This document shows, piece by piece, positions 60,309 to 64,000 of a stretch of DNA of 64,000 bases; within the stretch, counting starts at the first letter, position 1, and each line of letters starts with the position of its first letter. This stretch comes from Novispirillum itersonii. GTDB lineage: Bacteria > Pseudomonadota > Alphaproteobacteria > Rhodospirillales > Rhodospirillaceae. The stretch covers positions 124,001 to 188,000 of the forward strand of contig NZ_JACIIX010000003.1 in NCBI RefSeq assembly GCF_014205675.1, given 5' to 3'. The translations under genes and the position numbers were made by a program. Below the pieces are notes generated by a model, which worked only from the letters and a program-made list of their open reading frames with translations, searched no databases and was not told the origin of the DNA.

Positions 60309-63262
60309 CCGCCGTCCTCCCCTTCGCCGCTGGCCCATTCCTTGACCCGGGCCAGATGCTGATAATCCGAATACCGGGGGGCGTAATCCGGGTGGGGGCG
60401 CGGCTCATAGGGGGTTTCCGGGTGATCGAAGGCCATCACCAGCCCCCGCAGCCCTTCCATGGCCTCATCGGCGAGGGTATCGGCGGTGCTGTCCTTGCCA
60501 CAGGCGGATTTCTGGGTGCCGCCGTCGCGGGATCCGTTGACGTGCCAGAACAGCAGATCTTTCACCGGGGCGGCCCCCAGCGTCTCGAATCCCCCGCTGC
60601 GGGCAATCAGGGCTTCCAGCGGCAACTGCGGCGCGTATCCGGCGGCAATCTCCTTCTGGGTCGGCGGGCTGCCGGTCTTGTAGTCGATGATCGACAGGGT
60701 TCCGTCGCGGTGGCGGTCCACCCGGTCGGCGGTGGCGGTGACGGTGAAGGTGCCGATGTTCAGCTCGCCCTTGATTTCGCACAGGCTGCGGTCGACGGTC
60801 GGGCGGCGGTCCTGCTCCATCGCCACCACCCATGCCGCCAGCCGTTCAAAGCGCGGCCACCAGAAAGCCCAGACCGCCGGGCGGTCCAGATAGTCGGCAA
60901 AGGCCTGCCGTCCGCAGGCCAGCAGGCTGCCGAGCGGATCAGCGGGCAGGTCCTGCGGGTGGGCGGTCAGGAACAGTTCCAGCGCCTTGTGGACCAGCAT
61001 GCCGTAATCGGCCGGGCCGGGTTCGGCCTCCAGCGGATCAAGGGCCTGTAGCCCGAGGATGAAGCGGGCATAGATGGCATAGGGGTCGCGCATCCAGGTT
61101 TCCACCCGGGTGACGGACAGGCGGCGGGGCCGGGCCGACACCGGCGGGCGGGGTGATGGCCGTTGCGGCGGAATCAGGCGGTCCGGCAGATCCAGCGTCT
61201 GGGCCCAGCCCAGCCATGACTCTGCCGGGGCAGGCAGACTGATCCCGGCGGCGCTGAGGACGGTATCCAGCCGCAGCAGCCAGCGGGAGGGAACCGTCGG
61301 GGTTCCGTCCACCTTGGCGGAGCGGGTCAGCAGGACCTGCGGCGCGCAGAAGGCCATGGCAAAGTCATGGGCGGCGTGGCCGATCTTCTGTTCCGGCAGC
61401 GGCAGGCCGAAATCGGTGCGCATCGGGCGGCTCATCCACGGGTCGGCGGAGGGGGCGGGCGGCCAGATATCGTCATTCAGGCCGCCGAGAATCATCACAT
61501 CGGCCTGATAAAGGCGGGATTCCATCGGCCCGAGAATGCTCAGGCGCGGATGGCTGCCGAATTCACTGCGTACGCCGCGCCCGAGCATCAGGGTCTGGAG
61601 CAGCCCGGGATAGGCCGACGGCGGGATATCGCCCAGCGCCCCGGCGGTTTCCGCCAGTTCGCGGATAAAGGCGGCGGCTTCTTCCCCGGCCTGTTCGGCC
61701 CACAGCCACAGGGGGCCGGGGCGGCCCGGTGTGGCGGCAAGGGCTTCGGCCATCACCATATGGGCTTCCAGCAGGTCCGCCAGCGGGGCGGAGGGCCGGC
61801 CCATCAGGCTGGCAAAGGTCGTGCAGCACTGTTCCAGCGCGGTCAGCAGCGGATCAAGGCCGTCAGGTTCGGCCCCTTTTTCCAGTAGGGCCTGCCGCAG
61901 GCCCGGCAGACCGGGGGCAGGCCGGACCCCGCGCAGGACCGCCAGTTCCAGCCGCCGCACCGCATCGCGGAACACGGCGGCGTCAAGACCGGCGGAACAG
62001 AGCGGGTGCTTCAGCACCGCCAGCAGGGGGACCGGGGAAAATCCGGTCTCGACCATGGCAGCGGTCAACCGCAGGAAGGCCCCCGGCGGTGACACCGTCA
62101 GCGGCTGACCGGCGGAATCATCGACGGTGATGCCCCAGCGGCCCAGCTCCGCGGCGACACGGCGGCCGAGATCACGGTCCGGGGTGACCAGCGCGCAGGT
62201 GCGGCCCGGGGTTTCCAGCACCGCCCGCATGCGCAGGGCAATCGCCAGAGCCTCTTCGCGGGGGGCCGGGCAATCGAGGCGTTCCAGCCCGCTGACCGCG
62301 TCGGCAGACAGGCCGGTTTCGGCCAGCCGCCGCCAGCGGTGGGTGGTTTCCGCCGGGCGGAGGGTTTCGCTGATCAGGGTTTCGCGCTCCACCGGGGCGA
62401 CGGTGCCGAGCAGGGTGGACTCCGGGACCGGCCAGTCGGCGACCTGATCGCGTGACAGCCCCAGCCGGTCCAGCAGGCGCTTCAGGGTATACTGGGGGTG
62501 GGTCTCGCCCAGTGCCGCCCAGCTTTCGTCTTCCAGACTGCGGTCGAGGCCGGGCAGAACCACCCGGCCTTCCGGCAGGCGGGCGACGACGGCCAGCAGC
62601 TCAGCGGCAGCCGGAACCGAGCCGGTCAGCCCGGCTGCCAGCACCGGTCCGGGGGGGTGGGCCTGCCACAGGTCCGCCTGTGCCCGCAGCAGCCGGTTGC
62701 GGCGGTCAGCCGGGTCAAGGCAGCCTTCCGCCGCCAGCACCTGCGGCCAGACCGTGGTCAGGATTTTCAGGAAGTCGAGGGTGATCTGCCAGTGTTCGGC
62801 ATAGCTGTCGGGGACAAGGGCGGCAAGGCCCTCAAAGCCAAGCCCCTCAGTCTGGACCTGATCGAGCAGCCGTCCCAGTTCTGCCGCCAGCAGCGCGGCC
62901 TGATCGGCGGTCTGGGCCTTTCCGGCACCGGGGGCGGCCAGAATCAGCCGGGTCAGCAGCACCTGCCGCCGCAGCGGCGGACTCTCCGGCGGGATGTCCG
63001 CCCCGGTTTCCCCCCCGAGGCCGCTCAGGCCGCCTTCGTCATCCAGATCGGAGACGGTCAGCAGCCGGGGCAGCAACAGGGCCCGCCCCTGCGACTGGCG
63101 CAGGAAGGCCTCGCGCAGGGTGCGCCGGGCGCGGCGGGTCGGCAGCAGAATGATCTGCCGGGCCAGCCGGTCCGGGGCGGCGGCGGACTCTTCCAGCAAT
63201 CCCGCCGCCAGTGTGTCCACGAACGGCAGGCGGGCCGGGATGGTCCAGACGGAGGGCGACAT
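60305..63262 (-). CDS. addB: Double-strand break repair protein AddB
   Basis: The second subunit of AddAB. The N-terminal part has the degenerate helicase character of AddB without a clear Walker A motif in the usual form; PTRRARRTLREAFL-type segments start it. GPMESRLYQADVMILGGLNDDIWP and MSRPMRTDFGLPLPE are recognisable AddB signatures. The C-terminal RecB-type nuclease core has LSIIDYKTGSPPTQKE. At 985 aa it is of the alphaproteobacterial type. I did not find an arrangement of four cysteines for an Fe-S cluster. Confidence 0.95.
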   Translation of the reverse strand: MSPSVWTIPARLPFVDTLAAGLLEESAAAPDRLARQIILLPTRRARRTLREAFLRQSQGRALLLPRLLTVSDLDDEGGLSGLGGETGADIPPESPPLRRQVLLTRLILAAPGAGKAQTADQAALLAAELGRLLDQVQTEGLGFEGLAALVPDSYAEHWQITLDFLKILTTVWPQVLAAEGCLDPADRRNRLLRAQADLWQAHPPGPVLAAGLTGSVPAAAELLAVVARLPEGRVVLPGLDRSLEDESWAALGETHPQYTLKRLLDRLGLSRDQVADWPVPESTLLGTVAPVERETLISETLRPAETTHRWRRLAETGLSADAVSGLERLDCPAPREEALAIALRMRAVLETPGRTCALVTPDRDLGRRVAAELGRWGITVDDSAGQPLTVSPPGAFLRLTAAMVETGFSPVPLLAVLKHPLCSAGLDAAVFRDAVRRLELAVLRGVRPAPGLPGLRQALLEKGAEPDGLDPLLTALEQCCTTFASLMGRPSAPLADLLEAHMVMAEALAATPGRPGPLWLWAEQAGEEAAAFIRELAETAGALGDIPPSAYPGLLQTLMLGRGVRSEFGSHPRLSILGPMESRLYQADVMILGGLNDDIWPPAPSADPWMSRPMRTDFGLPLPEQKIGHAAHDFAMAFCAPQVLLTRSAKVDGTPTVPSRWLLRLDTVLSAAGISLPAPAESWLGWAQTLDLPDRLIPPQRPSPRPPVSARPRRLSVTRVETWMRDPYAIYARFILGLQALDPLEAEPGPADYGMLVHKALELFLTAHPQDLPADPLGSLLACGRQAFADYLDRPAVWAFWWPRFERLAAWVVAMEQDRRPTVDRSLCEIKGELNIGTFTVTATADRVDRHRDGTLSIIDYKTGSPPTQKEIAAGYAPQLPLEALIARSGGFETLGAAPVKDLLFWHVNGSRDGGTQKSACGKDSTADTLADEAMEGLRGLVMAFDHPETPYEPRPHPDYAPRYSDYQHLARVKEWASGEGEDGG

Positions 63263-63314
63263 CAGCCGGATCCTTTCCTGCGGTTCGGTTCAGGGAAAGC
63301 CTTGGGGCTGCCGT

Positions 63315-64000
63315 TCAGGGCAGCCCGGGGCCGGAGAGGTCAGCCAGCGGGTCATCCACACCGCTGAGCAGGGCTTTGATCCGCCGCTCGGTCGGCACGA
63401 TCGAGTCCGGGGTGCCGACATGGAACCACGGGCCATCATGGGCGACGCCGTACAGGCGGTTCCCGGCCAGAAGCCGGTCAAACACCACGTTCAGCGAGAA
63501 CGGACCGTCCGGGGTGCCGATCATGGCATCCGGCTTCAGGATCATAACGCCTGCGTAAATATAGGGGGCCACCTCGCCTTCCCCCCGGCGGCGCAGCACG
63601 CCGGTGCCATCCATGAAGAAATCCCCCAGCCCGTCGTACCCCCAGGCATCGGCGGTGCGCTTGACCAGCAGCAGGGCATCCATCCGGTCCGGCCGCCAGT
63701 GACGGCCCAGCCGTTCCAGCGCCGGGCGGGCGGCTTCCAGCCAGATGATGTCGGCATTGGCGACAAAGAATGGATTCGGCCCCAGCAGCGGCAGGGCATT
63801 GCGGACGCCGCCCCCGGTTTCCAGCAGGCGTTCGGTCTCGTCGGAAATGGTGGTCGACGGCCCGCCCCGGCGCTGGGCCAGATGGCTGCGGATTTTACCC
63901 GGGTGGTGGTGGACGTTGACCACCACATCCTTGACGCCTGCCGCCAGCAGGTGATCCAGCACCCGGTCGAGCATGGTTTTCCCGCCGACGGAAATCAGCG
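63315..64000 (-). CDS. MurU-like nucleotidyltransferase (5' end outside window)
   Basis: A sugar-1-phosphate nucleotidyltransferase domain, very likely N-acetylmuramate 1-phosphate uridylyltransferase of the AmgK-MurU peptidoglycan recycling pathway. Visible are SVGGKTMLDRVLDHL near the truncated start (the ATG at 63974 is internal), DETERLLETGGGVRNALPLLG, PFFVANADIIW (metal-binding Asp) and WFHVGTPDSI at the C-terminus (read in parts). The first 15-25 residues including the G-x-G-T-R motif lie past the right edge. Position next to addB supports murU, but other nucleotidyltransferases share the fold. Confidence 0.8.
   Translation of the reverse strand, partial: LISVGGKTMLDRVLDHLLAAGVKDVVVNVHHHPGKIRSHLAQRRGGPSTTISDETERLLETGGGVRNALPLLGPNPFFVANADIIWLEAARPALERLGRHWRPDRMDALLLVKRTADAWGYDGLGDFFMDGTGVLRRRGEGEVAPYIYAGVMILKPDAMIGTPDGPFSLNVVFDRLLAGNRLYGVAHDGPWFHVGTPDSIVPTERRIKALLSGVDDPLADLSGPGLP

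Overview
The window looks like a high-GC alphaproteobacterial chromosome, most likely Rhodospirillales (genus not determinable from this window). Three things suggest this: the gene order hemE-hemH-hemJ-rho opposite ppsR-maf-aroE-coaE-dnaQ; the blocks mnmE-mnmG-rsmG-parA-parB, fxsA-secB facing timA-mltA, hslVU next to the his genes, and murU-addB-addA-trxA; and the long GC-driven open frames on antisense strands. It is core housekeeping chromosome. I see no prophage, insertion sequence, CRISPR array, rRNA or tRNA.

The centre of the window (about 31975-32533) is very probably the replication origin. It is a gene-free stretch between divergent ppsR and hemE, the same position as Cori of Caulobacter. 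It holds two perfect DnaA boxes, several near-matches, an A/T-rich stretch beside hemE and eight GANTC sites in about 230 bp. Four perfect parS sites lie to the left at 3367, 3440, 9496 and 18113, and parA and parB sit at the left edge, so the window carries origin, centromere and segregation genes together.

Layout. 1-7760: the end of holA, then a leftward set (DUF6489-like protein, [2Fe-2S] ferredoxin, mnmE, mnmG, rsmG, parA, parB) for tRNA wobble modification, 16S rRNA methylation and chromosome partitioning; a 26-bp tandem repeat separates mnmE from mnmG. 7985-10717: ogt, a quinone oxidoreductase and hemW. 10784-18629: an XRE regulator, secB and fxsA leftward; timA, mltA, lutA-lutB-(membrane protein)-lutC and smr rightward. 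18711-28298: ggt, hrcA, grpE, a GT39 glycosyltransferase, a PAP2 phosphatase, L-lactate dehydrogenase, an unknown anchored protein and chrA. 28304-31974: the overlapping leftward operon ppsR-maf-aroE-coaE-dnaQ.

Right of the origin: hemE, hemH and hemJ (heme synthesis) and rho with a long repeat-bearing leader (32534-36850); an OmpR-type response regulator, ribA, an unknown Ala/Pro-rich protein, an L,D-transpeptidase, yggS, a thiE-like gene, a LysR regulator and yjbQ (36941-43809); mscS, a cysteine hydrolase, rdgB, rph, hslU and hslV, the last pair behind a clear RpoH-type heat-shock promoter (43818-48955); a small unknown gene and an XRE regulator; the histidine genes hisB, hisH, hisA, hisF and hisE with a HIT hydrolase (50419-54102); a periplasmic binding protein; a MarR regulator and hotdog thioesterase diverging from a perfect 26-bp palindrome; trxA; addA-addB; and a truncated murU-like gene at the right edge.

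I did not find a clearly new multi-gene system. The points most worth following are the origin with its GANTC cluster, the parS sites embedded in coding sequence, the long acidic tail on ParB, the 26-bp tandem repeat, and the rho leader repeats.
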